A stretch of 64,000 nucleotides of DNA from Gordionus sp. m RMFG-2023 (lineage: Eukaryota; Nematomorpha; Gordioida; Chordodea; Parachordodidae), in assembly GCF_954871325.1 (NCBI RefSeq), contig NC_088777.1, forward strand, positions 48,709,366 to 48,773,365, in the 5' to 3' direction. Shown in pieces: positions 11,891 through 24,908 of the stretch. The translations under genes were made by a program, and so were the position numbers. Each line of letters opens with the position of its first letter. Positions within the stretch are counted from its first letter, which is position 1. The notes below the pieces were generated by a model. It was not told where the DNA came from and searched no databases. It saw only the letters and a list, made by a program, of their open reading frames with translations.

Positions 11891-11897
11891 TTTTATA
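11891..11897 (-). promoter_or_regulatory. TATA box of the Gly/Tyr-rich gene
   Basis: The minus strand reads GGGTATAAAATATATAT, with TATAAAA at 11897-11891, 56 bases before the ATG at 11835. A start site about 30 bases downstream would leave a leader of roughly 30 bases, typical of highly expressed cuticle-type genes. This is inference from sequence and position only. Confidence 0.5.
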
Positions 11898-11899
11898 CC

Positions 11900-14095
11900 C
11901 CCCTCCCCCCTGTTTACTAATTATCATTCTCTTATTAATGACAAATGGTAGTTATAATTATGTAAAAAATTAAAATTTTTGATAAAAATTTGTAAGTTGT
12001 TTTGAAATAGGTTTGCTATTTCGATTTCTGAAGTATAAAAATACCTTAACTTTCATAATACAATACAATAGCATAATTTAATTTATAAAAATTTTGTAAT
12101 GTTTTTATCGACTTAAGAAAAATTTATTAGTATATATTTATGTCGACTTGCTTACCCTCAAGTGGCAAATAAACAGTCTAATAGTGATAACTTTAATTCA
12201 TGAATCTTGAATATATCCATAGATAATAAAAATGTGTAACTTTTAAAATACTAATTTCTAAGAGGCTAATTTTTCGATAAAAACAGAGGTTTGTTTGTAT
12301 TTAAGATGATTTTGACAAAATTATTTGGTTGATAGAACCCGAAAGGCTGGTTAGTAGTGGTAACTGTAATTTCTTTCATTTTATTCTGATACCATATCGA
12401 TCCCCTATTTTCCATTTTATAGTCTAAATCTTGGAAGGCCGGGGGATGGGGTAGGCTTTATATAATACACGGTGAATATTGTCATTTAAATTAATTTTAA
12501 ATATCCATTTATGTTCACCTTCCGATGTAATAATTTAAATGTCGATCTAAATAAGTGTGATTGGGTGATTGAAAATATTTTTAATTATTATTAAAAAATG
12601 TTTTTTTTAATATAAAATAATTATGAGAAAAAAGACAATAAAAAAGAGTGAATTATTTTCAATTTTCTCCTCAATTTGGTTTGAATAATCCAGTCTCCTA
12701 AGCCATTTTTACCCACTACCTTATTTTTTTCCCCAATTAAAATTTGCTTTGCTATACAACTTTTATATCATCACATTCTCGGCCCTGGCTTCCTCCCTAT
12801 AATCGTCCAATAAATCTTTACATAATTTTTTGTTTGATTGATGCTGCGAATTAAGATTTTATACAAATCTCTTAACTTTCCCCTTCGTTTAGGAAATATG
12901 ACGATTTAAAAATATATTTAATAAATAGGTGGCACCAGATAAAACGATTAGTAAATTATATATTTTTTTGACTATAATACTTTAGGAGTTATGATTAATT
13001 ATGTAAAGTGTGCCGTTTTCGCCATTATACCCCATACCCATGGTAAAATGGCTTAGTATCAGGATAAAGTGGTTAAAATATGCACGTAACTTATTGTCTT
13101 ATTGAATAAAATATTGCAATTTTGACATCCATTCATCACTTTTAGGCATAAATTAATCAATACAATATGGGAAAAAATATCATTTTTTATGGTGTAGACG
13201 TTAATATTAAAAAAAATATTTTTTTCCCAACTTTAATCAGATGGAACCTTTTAACCATTTTATTCATAACAACTTTAAGCCAGGGTGATATATTTTTACA
13301 AATCGTTATTGCGTGATTTCTAGTCAAGCTATAAACCTCCGACGGAATATCTAAGGAAATATTTAAATTATGAGCCTTAATATATTTTGCTAAAAGTAAA
13401 ATAAACTAGAGGGTAATTTTGTATAATTTTTTGGATAAAAAATGGGTTTTCAGCAAAATATGACAAACTTGAAAGGTTTTACGGTTGTTTGTTAGTGTCA
13501 ATGTATTTTTTTCCAACTTTAAATCATTTCTTGAGCGCTTTTTTTTTTTTAAATTTAAAAATCTAATTTTACAGGAAATATATTTCATCATGTTTAGAAT
13601 ACTTACCCTTTGAATTTCAGCCAATTTTAAGCATAAACTTTACAACTTAATATAATTTATATTATTTTTTTCCATAAATTATGTGTATAAATTTTAAATT
13701 GACTTAACGGTTGAGGGCAATTTTTTTTAAAATACATAGAGGTATAATACAACTTTTCCGGTAGCATCATATTTTTAACTATTACAGAACGCGCTTAACC
13801 CTTTCGCGCCCAGCGAGATCATTTGTCATCTAAATTTGTAATCAATTAATTTTTATATTTAAAGAAACTAATGGTTGGTACTTAGAGATATTTATTTATA
13901 AAACAATATTTATCGTATTTTATCATTAACCTGTCAATATCATTATTATATTATCTATCAAAATGTCAAAATCATTATTTTATTATATCAAAGTACAAAT
14001 ATATTTTGTCCATGAGAAGTATTCCGGGCGCGAAAGGAAAATGATTTAAAGTTTAAAAAAAATAAAACATTTGCCGGCAAAAACACATTCACTCT
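11900..14095. other. AT-rich intergenic stretch
   Basis: No supported gene. A copy of a dispersed repeat (TTAGTGTCAATGTATT) lies at about 13488-13620, with relatives at about 15400 and 46829. A minus-strand patch ending TTGGCTGAAATTCAAAGG|GTAAGT (near 13605) has a perfect donor, but I could not join it to another exon. Confidence 0.45.
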
Positions 14096-14099
14096 ACAA

Positions 14100-14860
14100 A
14101 CAATTGAAGCCTTTCATTGCCCAGCCCGGTCATAGTTCTCAAAAAATATACCTGCCAGCCTGCCCATTACTCTAAAATTCCTTACCCGCTTGCCCGCCAG
14201 CCCATTAGTCTAAAAATTTTTAAGCGCACCCATTATTTATAAAAAAAATTTTTAACCCAAGTCCGCTATTATAAAATTTAATTATGGCCATTCTTTCAAT
14301 TTTTTAAGCGTCTAATAAAAAAAAAAAATTTCAGCATTACACCTCTACAAAATGATTTTAGGAAATTACCATATTAAGCATAAAAAAAATATTCAATATA
14401 AATTATGGATAATTTATTTGATATATTTATGAAAATATTATAAATATAAAATTGATATTATATGTAATTAATAATGCAAAAATAATAATTAATCGACATT
14501 TTCTGGATTCTAACACGTTTTTCTTTGTTCTAAGTACCTTCCAGCAATGCTAAATCCTCATTCAGAAGAAGCATTAGTCGCAGGAATTGCCAATATTATT
14601 ATTGCTAATCTTGATTTGGCAAAACTCTTTCTTGTTGTTTCAAAGTAGTTTTAAATATACAAAAAAGTTTATTTTTTTTTAAGAAAAAAGTTTTTTATGA
14701 CACCAAAAAAGGATATTTCAATTATTTAATATCCAAAAAAAATTTCATAAGGAACAATTTTTTATTGATATTTACTTAAATGTTTCAAAATTTTTTTAAC
14801 CCATCCGCCCATTGTTTAAATTTCTTAACCCACCTACCCTCCCCGCACATCAATTAACGA
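14100..14860 (+). mobile_element. decayed hAT-like element with a transposase C-terminal fragment
   Basis: At 14512-14649 a frame reads KYLPAMLNPHSEEAL and then VAGIANIIIANLDLAKLFLV. This follows the spacing of the hAT C-terminus (PAxSxxSExxF, NI, L, KLxFL) but with the key Arg and Phe changed. Pyrimidine-rich blocks of CCCGCC/CCCATC type flank it (14120-14230 and 14805-14855). Clear termini and a target duplication were not found, so the limits are approximate and the family call is an inference. Confidence 0.35.
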
Positions 14861-14863
14861 AAT

Positions 14864-14940
14864 CTCAAGGCTTAGACAATATTTTTCTGGCTAAAATATT
14901 GAGTTAGCCATTTTTAAAAATCGGCTCAAATAGAGTAACA
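14864..14940. mobile_element. MITE family B, right half only
   Basis: Matches the right arm of family B: AAATCTCAAGGCTTAGACAA, then TTTCTGGCTAAAATATTGAG, TTAGCC, AAAATCGGCTCAAA and AACAACACTA. The left arm is missing. The right terminus is intact. Confidence 0.6.
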
Positions 14941-15879
14941 ACACTATCCTAAATAAATAGAATTAGTTACGAAAAATTATTTTTCGCCAATTTAATTCAT
15001 TTGTTCAAGAATGCCAAAACCAAGCTTATTTAGTATTTTTTTTTGCCCGATAAAAGTAGAACCTTTTTTTAAAATTCAATCTTTAAATTATGACACTAGA
15101 AAAAATTTTATTTAATAGTAATGACTCGAACGAACCACATATTTATCCCCATATTTTTTTTTAAATGAATAAAATAACATATTGATTCCTAAAATTTAGG
15201 TAACTTAGGTATCTTTAGACATTGTTTGATGATAATATTAATTAAAATTCGGGTAGAAAATTCGTAGTTAAAATTAATTAACAAATATTTTAAAATATTT
15301 GAGTACTAAAAATATGCAAAATAGAACAATTATTCTTTGAAACTCTTAATAAAAATTCCTTAAAATTTAATAATAAATATTCAAAAATTTTATATATGTG
15401 TGTTAGCGTCAATGTGTTTTTTGCCGGCAAAGTGTTATTTTTACAACTTAAATATATTCTACAGTGTTGTGATGATTTAATGAAACATATTGTCGATTAA
15501 ATTAAAACTCATCCATATAAAATTATTTTCTTTGCAAAAATAATTAAAAAATAACAAAAGGAGTAATAATTTTATAAATTATTTAATCATATAAATATAA
15601 TTTCTATAGGAAAATAGTCTTATTAATTGAATTTAAAATTATTCAAATTAATTATTATACTTTTATATTGAAAATTACATAAATTTTTAGGCTGATATAA
15701 ATAACCATCTCAAAAAATGATTTTGCCTATATATAATTTATTATTTATTACAATTTCTAAATACACGTCAAATTCTTTATATATGATAGTTAGCACTGCG
15801 TCTGTGAGATTTACTAATTAATCAATGACTGTATGAATTCTGAATATTTACAACTAATTTTGTTTCTTGTATTTCTCAG

Positions 15880-15962
15880 ATAATCTCAAAGAAAATAGTG
15901 CGCCATCTTTCGTTGATTTGCTAAAACCCTTATCTATCCCCGAAAGAGAATCCGTCTTATAA
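15880..15962 (+). CDS. terminal exon of an unrecognised plus-strand gene
   Basis: A strong acceptor (TTTCTTGTATTTCTCAG ending at 15879) is followed by two leading bases and 26 codons reading NLKENSAPSFVDLLKPLSI then PERESVL to TAA at 15960-15962. Codon use is balanced, unlike the surrounding DNA. Upstream exons were not found between 11.9 and 15.9 kb; they may be far away, with the 17-bp-scale repeats in between hiding them. No family recognised. Confidence 0.45.
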
Positions 15963-17035
15963 ACATAAGGTTGAAGGTAACCCACCCCACCATTATTTGG
16001 TTCAAAGAAGCAGAAGTAAATTCAAAAATTATGTGAAATGAACACCCTTATATTTTCTATTTTAAATGAATTATCTCGTTTTAACGGTGATATGAGAAAG
16101 CTTATTTAATCACGCATTTCATACTCGTTTCGCTTTATTTATTTTGAATTTTATTATTTTAAAGAGTTATTTTTTTGGGCTCTATGAAAGTAGTTATGTC
16201 CATTATGGATATCAGTTGATGGCTAATATACAGATCTGTTCCATTAAAGATCAGCATCGCCTTCTTAATGTATGAACCCTAGGTGGGGGGGGGGGGGGGT
16301 TCAGGAATATTTTAGAAAATAGCAATAATTGAAATATCTTTTGACCGAAATAATAGTATTAATTTTTGGTCTTAATAGGTTGGACCTTGTCTGAGGTAAG
16401 AGAAAAAGTAGTGGGGGGGGGGGGTATATAATTTGAAAAAATAATTATCACTCTATAGGCGGGTCGGGTCAGGAACCATAAAATTTTTTATATCATAAAT
16501 GTTCAATATAGGTAGTAAATCATTTGCGCACAATAATAGTATAATATAAAAAATATATAAATCCCTGACCCCACAATAATTAGACCGGTCCATTTAAAGT
16601 ATTAATTAATGGTCACACGATTTTTCAATTAACTTTGATTTAATATTTTTAATGATATATATTTGAATATCACATTCCTTGAGAATTATGTCGTTTACTA
16701 TATTTTAATGCATAAAATATCAATAACGTCGCTTGATGCTATAAATCATTACCACCTGGTTTTTTTTTTTCCAAATAAAGCGAAAACGCTTCTGTTTGAG
16801 TTTGAGTAGAATGAAAGTTAAGTTTTGATTAATTTATTATATTTTTTTTTTATTTCAAAATCCTTTATTTTCAAATTTTCAAATAATAAATAATATAAAG
16901 TATTAAAAAAAACGAAAATATAATATTTTATGTTTTAATATATTTAAAAATGTTTGAAAAATATATAATAATACTATAAAAAAGAACGGAGATGGTGTGA
17001 CGCAAGGAAACAAAAATGAAAAAGGGACGTAAGTG
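15963..17035. other. non-coding stretch with two long G runs
   Basis: No gene seen. It contains G runs at about 16285-16299 and 16413-16424, and AT-rich DNA up to the end of the retroelement. Confidence 0.5.
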
Positions 17036-17039
17036 TAGT

Positions 17040-19538
17040 CTAGGATAGCTCTTTGGCTTGAAGACTACCATTGAAACTGATATAATTAGCATTGAGAATC
17101 GCTATGGATAATCGTTGACGAAGAAAAAAACCCTCTCGAGGTTCTTCTGAGAGTTTGCTGATTTGTGATCCTAAGTTTTTGAAAAATGCTAAGGCGAGTT
17201 TGCCGAAGGTGCCAAGAGTGGTTGATGTGATTGGGATGAAGCAATGATCGTTCATTATTTCTGTGTATTTAGAAGTTTTAAGTTGTTCCTTCTGGTCAAG
17301 GATGTTGATGGCGTGGTTGGATAGGGCCAAGGGGTCAATACAGGAATAGTCCCATACCAAAAGTTGGCCTCTCCTCCATGGGATTTGAGAGATCCCGTCA
17401 GGACGTTTACCGTCAGATCTAAAAAGACCCTGTGGTTCTAGAGTGGAAGGAATTTGGGCGGATTTCAGTGCATGTTGGATGATTGTATTACATTGCTTGT
17501 GTCTGATGAATCGTCCATTGCAGGAGCGACAATGTAAACTATGTCTACCCTTCGAGTCAACTGGCGAGTTGCACCCTGAGCAGATGTGAGGGTGAGTGAT
17601 GGAACAATTTAGACGAATGCCGATGGCGTGGGTAAATTCATTGTTGGATAGTTGAAGCTGAAGATTGGTAGAAGGGATGGCCTCAAGAAACTCATGTCCC
17701 GTACCATTGAGCAGGGAAGAGAATAGGGTGCGGTTGGTAGATTGCATGCTAGATAAGAGAGTTTCAACGCAGCGAGCAACCACTGGTGCATCCCAGTCTT
17801 TCTGTCTATGGGTTGTGGGGAGATGAGAATCAGCATTGATCCTTGTTTTCCAAATATCCATCACGATTAAGGAAAGGTCTTCTTTAGAATTATGGGCGGT
17901 GGTTATTGGCTTTGTCAAGAGACTACTCGATATGAAAGTAGTTATTGCTAAGTCAAGTGGAGATCTGATGCCGAGACCACCAAATTTGGTTGGAAGAGCT
18001 GCTTGGGCCCAAGCGGTTTCGTTGAATCTGATATTTACTATTTTTCCGGTTAAGTCCTTTTTTCCTTTTCTTAAGTTTGGAGAGGAATAGAATATTTAAA
18101 AATTGGTGTTGACCGAAGTGCGTAAAGAATCCTTTGTATAAAAAAGAAATTTTTTAGCAAAAAAAAGGACTTGTGTGATGGATAAGAAGTGTAAAGATGT
18201 CAGTTTAAGGAGTATGTCAAGTGTGGAATGAAGAAAGGTGCTTATTGCCTCGTGTCCACCTACAGGCGATCCTAGATGTGTTAATTCAACGCTTGATGTG
18301 AATTGGAAATCGTGAGTGTTGGGAGCATTAGAATTTAAATGTGAGAATTCAGATTTGCTCTGGTTAAGCGAAAGTCCAATGGCTGTGCCCATTTCTTTAA
18401 TTATGTTGACTGCTTTGGCGATTTCACTACAGGGACCACTCAAGATTCCATCATCAATATACCAAGCGTGGAGCGATAGAGTACATGAAGAGTTTATTGA
18501 TTTTATCATGTCATTGATTCCAAGACTAAAGAGAAGGGATCCGAGAGGGTCACCCTGTTGGATACCCTCGACAGAAAGTATCTTTTCTTTGTTGAATTGT
18601 AAGATTGATGGTATTGGTAGCAAGAGAAAAAAATTTGGTGTAAGCGGGGAAATGGAAGCAAGTTGAATGTAGGAACGTGTTGCGCGAAAGAGTGTTGTAG
18701 GCGTTAGAGAAGTCAATTTTTACTAGGGATTCGTTTTTTGGGTTATTTTCAAGGTGAATTCTTGTTAAGTGCACAGCAGCTTCACACCCACCAGGTATCC
18801 CTACACCAAGTTGGTAGGGGCTTAGAATGTGTGCGGCATCGTGTTTGATTCTAGATGCGATTAATTTAGCGACCAATCTACGGTAAGTTGAACCAATGGC
18901 AATGGGCCGAATGTCCTTGTTTGGTTTTTGGAGTGCGATGAGTCTGGCACCGAAGAGTAAGGGGGTAATAAAGCTGGGTACGTCTCCATTTAGGATTTTG
19001 TTGACTAAGTTTGTGATTTTAGTGAGAATTGAAACCTGTGTACAGATCACAGGAGAGGTAATGTCCTGTAAAAAAATTGGTCTAATCCCATCTAGACCAT
19101 GAGCCGAATCCCGATGAAAAGATAGGATTGCTTTCCTACTTCTTCCTGTGTGAAGTCTGCTGCACAATGGGAGTAGGGTTGGGGCAATATTGGCATAAAT
19201 GTTGTTGTGGGATGCTTTGATCGAAGCTTAATTAAGGTTTCTAAATTGGATTCCGCAAGAGTGTCATTGTTTGAAATGAGTTTGAGGGCCCCTTTGATAT
19301 TAAGACTGTCAATTTTCTTCGAAATCAATGAGGCTTTTTGTTGAAGTGGGGTTATTTTTTTTTTGTTTTTGGGATGTCTGGAGATTTGGGACTCATGAAG
19401 ATGAGTGTTGATGTTTAAACAGGCATCTTTTATTTGTTGAGTTAAGGATTTTTGGAGTGATATGTCGGGTATTTTGAAAGTATTGTACCCAAAGTTTAGA
19501 AATTTTAACCATTCTTCTTCTTTGTTAAAATTTTGCAA
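17040..19538 (-). mobile_element. non-LTR-type retroelement: reverse transcriptase plus C-terminal PD-(D/E)XK-like nuclease, broken
   Basis: Read on the minus strand. The N-terminal part (from 19538) is a helical, Lys-rich region. The reverse transcriptase follows, with HGLDGIRP, RPIAIGSTYRRLVAK, SPYQLGVGIPGG, KIDFSNAYNTLSR (motif A Asp), GIQQGDPLGSLLFSL (motif B), WYIDDG (motif C) and LNQSKSEF (motif D). The C-terminal part (17918-17040) has a CxxC...H...C finger (CSGCNSPVDSKGRHSLHC), then KRPDG about 14 residues before VWDYSC, the layout of a restriction-like nuclease. No APE nuclease is seen. The copy is not intact: the reverse transcriptase part changes frame and has at least one stop, while the nuclease part is one open frame of 292 codons. 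The GxQQGDPLG motif and the C-terminal nuclease resemble R2-type LINEs, but YIDD is unusual there, so the clade is uncertain. Confidence 0.85.
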
Positions 19539-19544
19539 AAGATG

Positions 19545-20060
19545 AAGATATGCAGTTGTTGAGAGATTTAGCTACCTGTATTCTCGCTCCTTTGGGTATT
19601 AGCAATTAGCTCAGATTGAACTAGAAAATATTGTTTATTTGCGCAAAGGTTCAAATTAATGAGATTTATTAACGTAAAAATTATATATTATCTTAATTCT
19701 TGTATATAAATCATATTTATATCTATTTACAATATGATCGGTGCCTGATTTTATAAGTGCAGCAATTTTATTCTCTGTGGAAAATTGTATAAATGCAATA
19801 ATTTTATACGTGTAATTAATTGATTTTATAGTGTATGATCGTTGTAAATCTAATATAAATTATATATGTACATTGAATATTTTTTAGAAGTGCAATGAAT
19901 AATTTTAGATGTGCAATTTTTTTAAATAAAAGTATGATTATCGTATTATACTTTTCTATTTTTATTAAAAATGTAAATCGTGACGTAATAAAAATCATGT
20001 AATTATAAGAAGCCATTTATGGGAACCTGGCCGAAGACCCGCAAAATAAGAGAGAATTTG
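19545..20060. other. non-coding stretch
   Basis: AT-rich DNA between the retroelement and the hAT element. The block GGGAACCTGGCCGAAGACCC at about 20020-20039 resembles the right-arm sequence of the hAT elements below. It may belong to an outer, older element into which the 20069-21659 copy inserted. Confidence 0.4.
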
Positions 20061-20068
20061 GAGCAACC

Positions 20069-21659
20069 CATAGGAGTAGCCGGGGGGGGGGGGGAAGGGG
20101 AAATCCCCCCTTCAGAAATTCATCACTTTTTGTCAATATCATTTTAAGCTAATAATAAATATCCCCCTTAGTCCTTCCCCTCCCTCCCTGACCCCCTAAA
20201 TTGTATGCATATAACTTAAACAATAATTTGAAAGAAAGAATGTAAAAGTTAATATTTTTTTATAAAAATATTTATAATTTATAAGATTTTTGGAAAAGCA
20301 TTTATTATATAAAAAAAAGTGAACCAAAAATCTTTTTAAGAAATGGAATATATAAGATAAGTCTTAAGACAAAAGTGAAATGTATTAAAATTATTAATAA
20401 TAGATCCATAAAATTACTAAATAATATAATATTAGTAGATAGCCCGTCAAAATAGACGGAGAATGAGAATTTTATTCGTTTTTTAAGAAAGATGTTACCT
20501 TTTATTTAAAAAAATCCAATTTATATTATTTTTAAACCCCTCCCCCTCCCCATTTAGGTCAAGTCCAACCAATGTCATTGATTCCAACCCATTAGGAAGA
20601 GTGGAAACTATTTTTTGAGTCAAAATATATTTAAATGAGCATTTACCCAATATCAAAATTTTTTGTAAATATATTACTGATTACATAAGACTAACATTTT
20701 ACATTAAAAAGTTTTAAGCTAGGTCCAAGCTCATAATATTTGGAAAAAATTTCTAAGCGTCTAAGACCTTATAATTTTTAAAAAATTTCTCAAGCCTAGC
20801 TCAACCCATAATAATTTTGAAAATTTTTTCCTAGCCCGGCCCATAATAATTTGTAAAAGATATTCCCAAGTCAGGTGCAAGCAAATATTAATCTTGAGGA
20901 ATATTAATATATCAAATATAATTTTTTATAAAGTGAGTAATTTTAATTTATTTATCTTAATAAAAGTAAAATATAATTATAAAACTATTGATAAAATTAA
21001 ATCATAAATTAAATAAAAAATTAAAGGTCAATACAAACAGTGGAATATTATATGTCATATATCTAATTTTATCAATCATAATATGACAATCAAGTATTTT
21101 TATCAATATAGCGAATTATATATTTTACAGAAAACTATAAAATATTGATAAGGACATCAGAAAATATCTTTTAAAAATAATATAAAGATTAATTTTAATA
21201 TTTTATTTAAAATAAATAGATGGCGTTAAATAATTGAATGCAAATTGTTGCTATATATATTTATTATCAAGAGCATTGATTAGTAAATAACTGCAATATA
21301 TTCTTTAACTGTCTAATATGTCTGTAAAATTGGAATTTTACCTAGTATTTTGTAACTAATTCTATATAATAGAGGAATATCAACTATATGCCTACTTACT
21401 TTTTCTAAATAAATTTATTATACTTGTTTGGAATAAATTATTACCATGCTTTAATATTAATGCATCCAGGCTTATTTTTTTTATTAAAATTAACCTCCTA
21501 TCTTGTAAAAATATTTTATGACTATATATAGACTAAGGTAACCCGGCCGAAGGCCAGGCAATAGCGCGCCGAAGGCCCGCCCAAAAGGGGGTCTGGGGTC
21601 GAAGCCCCCACTAATTTTTAATTCCCCCCCCCCTTAGGAAAATTCTGGATACGCTTATG
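20069..21659. mobile_element. non-autonomous hAT element (1.6 kb)
   Basis: The left end is CATAGGAGTAGCCGGGG and the right end, read inverted, is CATAAGCGTATCCAG; ten of the first thirteen positions agree. The flanks are GAGCAACC (20061-20068) and GGGCAACC (21660-21667), an 8-bp target duplication with one difference. The right arm carries GGCCGAAGGC, GGGGTCGAAGCCCCC blocks shared with the elements ending at 24427 and 59991. There is no coding frame of note. It seems to sit inside another element whose right end is near 21732. Confidence 0.7.
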
Positions 21660-21732
21660 GGGCAACCCCATAAAAATGAGGCCGCTATAAAAAAAATTCC
21701 CTTGAGGCCGTAGCGTCGCCAGTCCGCCCTGT
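21660..21732. mobile_element. right end of an outer element (TIR CAGGGCGGACTGGC)
   Basis: Past the hAT copy the sequence continues as GAGGCCGCTAT...GAGGCCGTAGCGTCGCCAGT and ends CCGCCCTG. Inverted, this is CAGGGCGGACTGGCGACGC, a typical DNA-transposon terminus. The matching left end was not found to the left of 20060, so the outer copy is either truncated or its left end has decayed. Confidence 0.35.
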
Positions 21733-22399
21733 GTATTTATAATTATATTATCAAAGTAAAAATTATTTTTTAACGTAGCTAATATATTGTGTAAAATTAT
21801 AAGACATTTATTTATATTAAATTAAAAAAAATTATCATAAAATTTAAAGTCAATGCAACATGTTCAATTTTTGTCATTCAATATTTTAGAAATATTTACA
21901 GCACTAGTAAAAACGCCATTATAAAATTTTATAAAAACGTTAATTCATATATTATTCATGAACCTTCAAATCAGGGAAAAGATAACGCTTAAATAATTTG
22001 AGAGATACTTCTCCAGGTTCATACGATTTAAAGGATATACGATTCAATTTAAGGACCTTTTTACCGAACGTCGTGAGAGTTAACAAGATGTGTGATGAGG
22101 AGTGAAAAAATATAAGATTAATGAATTTATGTATTTATTGGTTTTTGAGATCTCAGCAGCTGATTTAATTGTAAGATAAGGAAATAGGATTGGTGCAATA
22201 AAAATCTAAAACAAATTGTGTATTTCAATAATTTTAAATTTGATGCAATATATATGAGGGGAAAAATTAGAGTTCCCCCCCCCCCCGAAAACTTTTGTGT
22301 GAAGACCCTGAAAAATTCATATACAACTGTTTTAATTAGGCCAGGCTTTACTATCGGATTTTGAAATATGATTTAAAAATTAATTACATCTATATAGAT

Positions 22400-24427
22400 C
22401 AGGGGCGTTTCTAGCCTATACAATCTCAGGGGGCTCAACTAAAAATAAATTTATGGGAGGCTTCGCTTCCCCCCCTTACCTCCTAATTTGCAGGCCTTCG
22501 GCTGGATTTTATATAAATATATTATACTTTTTTAAAATTTGTTAACTCTGAACAATTATTCTGAATTTCATATTTTGTCATTTATTATTTATGCATATAA
22601 AATAAACTGGCATATAAATAATTAAAACAATACAAGACATTTCTAAAAATAAAATTTTTTAATACAAAATCTATTTATTACAGTATAAAATATTTTCGAT
22701 TGCTGATATAAAAAAAATTTGCGTCTATAGAATTACAAGTGATAAAAAAGATGAATTAATTCATACATATGCCTCAATTGATAATAGTTTTTAAAAACCA
22801 CATAATGCAATGATATAATTCTTAGCAACTTACATTGACAAAAGGTTATCAAATTAATATAACTCTATTACCATTTTCCACATTTATAGAATGGACTAAT
22901 AAGGAAAAATTTATAGGCCTAAACCAAATCAACAATTCATGAAGAAGAGAGTATAAACGACAAATCCAAATAATCGAACTATTAAGTGGTTAGAGCTTCC
23001 TTTTAGATGGCATGATGGAAGCTAGTAAGTAATGGAGAAAATTATCGTGAGATATAATTTCTTAAAGATTATCTTCCATTTTAAATGCGTGAGATATTAA
23101 ATTTCTTAAAGATTATCTTCCATTTTAAATGATATATAAACGACTACACAGTTGACCATTATTGTTTATCTAAAATATGCAATCATATGTTCTCAGCCGT
23201 TGTTGTAATAATCTTAAATTACATAGAAACACAAATAATAGATACTGAGCCATGACACTCAAGATGTAAACTTATATCAGAATTTATTATGTTGGATAAA
23301 TTGATAAAATAAAAACACTAAAAAATATTTGGAAGAAATAATTATGCAAATATATTGAAGCCTAGAGTTATTTACACGGCAATTCCATATTAGAAATGAA
23401 ACATTTTCTAACTATAAAATAAGGACCAGAATGATATGATGAAACAATTATTATTTTATATATTGTCGCACCACCTAGGTATATTAAATAATAGTAGTTT
23501 GTAATATTATCAAAGATATACTTGAATTAAAAATTTAACTCGAAACTGTTTCGAAAAAGAAAAATATAGATTTCCTAAAACACGTAAAAAAGAGAAGAAA
23601 AGATATCAAATTTATTACATCTATTGCAGGATAAATAATAATCTGTTTAGTTTTAAAATTATTTATAACTAAATAGATGGCATTACTTGGGTGCAAATTA
23701 TTACCATATTTGTTATCAAAACCATTTATTAGTAAAATTTATTATAATATTAACTGTAATATATTATATAACTGTAAAATACGTCTATAAAAGTGGCATT
23801 TTATCTAATATTTTATAACTAACTTTATATAATAGAAGATTATAAACTATATATCTATTTATTTACTTTTTATAAAGAAATCTCTTATACTTATATTTGG
23901 ACCTTGAAAATATTTTTAGGAATAGGTATGATAAAATAAAATTTAAAAATAAATATACAGTTGATTAGTCATTTTGAACTCGGCTAATTACAATATTAAA
24001 ATTGTTAATTTTCAAATAATATGATTATATTTATTTAATTAGGGTTATACAATATTTTAAATAATAAAAGTCAGTTAAACCTCAACTGTTAAAGCTAAAT
24101 TAATATTTAGTGAGTTATTGATATTACATTTTTAATACGGAATTTGATTGCAAGCTGACATAGTGAAAATCTAATTTATATGTATTAATCTTATCTAATA
24201 ATTAAAATAGTATTCATTTAATAAAATTTAAATAGACTTATTAATTTCTAAATAATAAAATCAAATCAATATATTACTTAATGCAATTATAAAAGAAATC
24301 ATTCAGTGAGCTATCAAAAAAAATTTATATTTAGTTCAAAGTAAAAAAAAAATTTTTTGCTTCAGAGGGATATTCAAATTTTTCAGGGGGCTCGAGCCCC
24401 TGCTCCCCCCCTCCAGCGAAGTCACTG
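22400..24427. mobile_element. non-autonomous hAT element (2.0 kb) with perfect 8-bp target duplication
   Basis: The left end is CAGGGGCGTTTCTAGCC and the right end, inverted, is CAGTGACTTCGCTGGAGG. Both ends carry GGGGGCTC blocks a little way inside. The flanks are identical, ATATAGAT at 22392-22399 and 24428-24435. The interior is AT-rich with no transposase frame. A local duplication (23046-23087 and 23088-23131, sharing TTTCTTAAAGATTATCTTCC) lies inside. The perfect duplication suggests a fairly recent insertion. Confidence 0.85.
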
Positions 24428-24908
24428 ATATAGATAAAGGTATCTTGTTTTTATTCAGATATTTCTGGCATCATATGATACGATCCTTGTCCATTTGTTT
24501 TTTCATTTTATTTTTCTACGCCTAAAAGTTTTTTCTTTTCGTTAGCTCTATCGGAAGCATTGAACAAACAATTTAAGACAACTTGCATGAAAAATAGAAA
24601 AAAAGATCTAAGCTAACATAAAGTAAACGAAAAACAGCTTTGAGGTTCCTTTTAATTAACATACAGTTTAGGTAACAATTAAATCATATTGATTGATATT
24701 AAATGTTTTCTATATCTTACTAAATTGTATCTCCCTTTATTTACACTTTACCTAGTGCTAGAAGCCTTTTCTTTCAGATAATTAAAAAAATATTCTTATT
24801 ACTATTTTTCAATCAGTGACAATGAATAAGTATACAAAAAATAAACACATGTGATTCTATTTCAAAATATTGGGTTCGGTTATTTCGAAATAAATGATTT
24901 TTTTATAA

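Noticed and set aside
13406-13624. 72-codon minus-strand frame with a GTAAGT donor near its start.
   Set aside because: Only the first few codons (LAEIQR) precede the donor, the rest is Lys/Leu AT-driven, and no partner exon was found.
19816-20016. 66-codon minus-strand frame.
   Set aside because: Ile/Phe/Thr-rich AT-driven reading with no splice or homology support.
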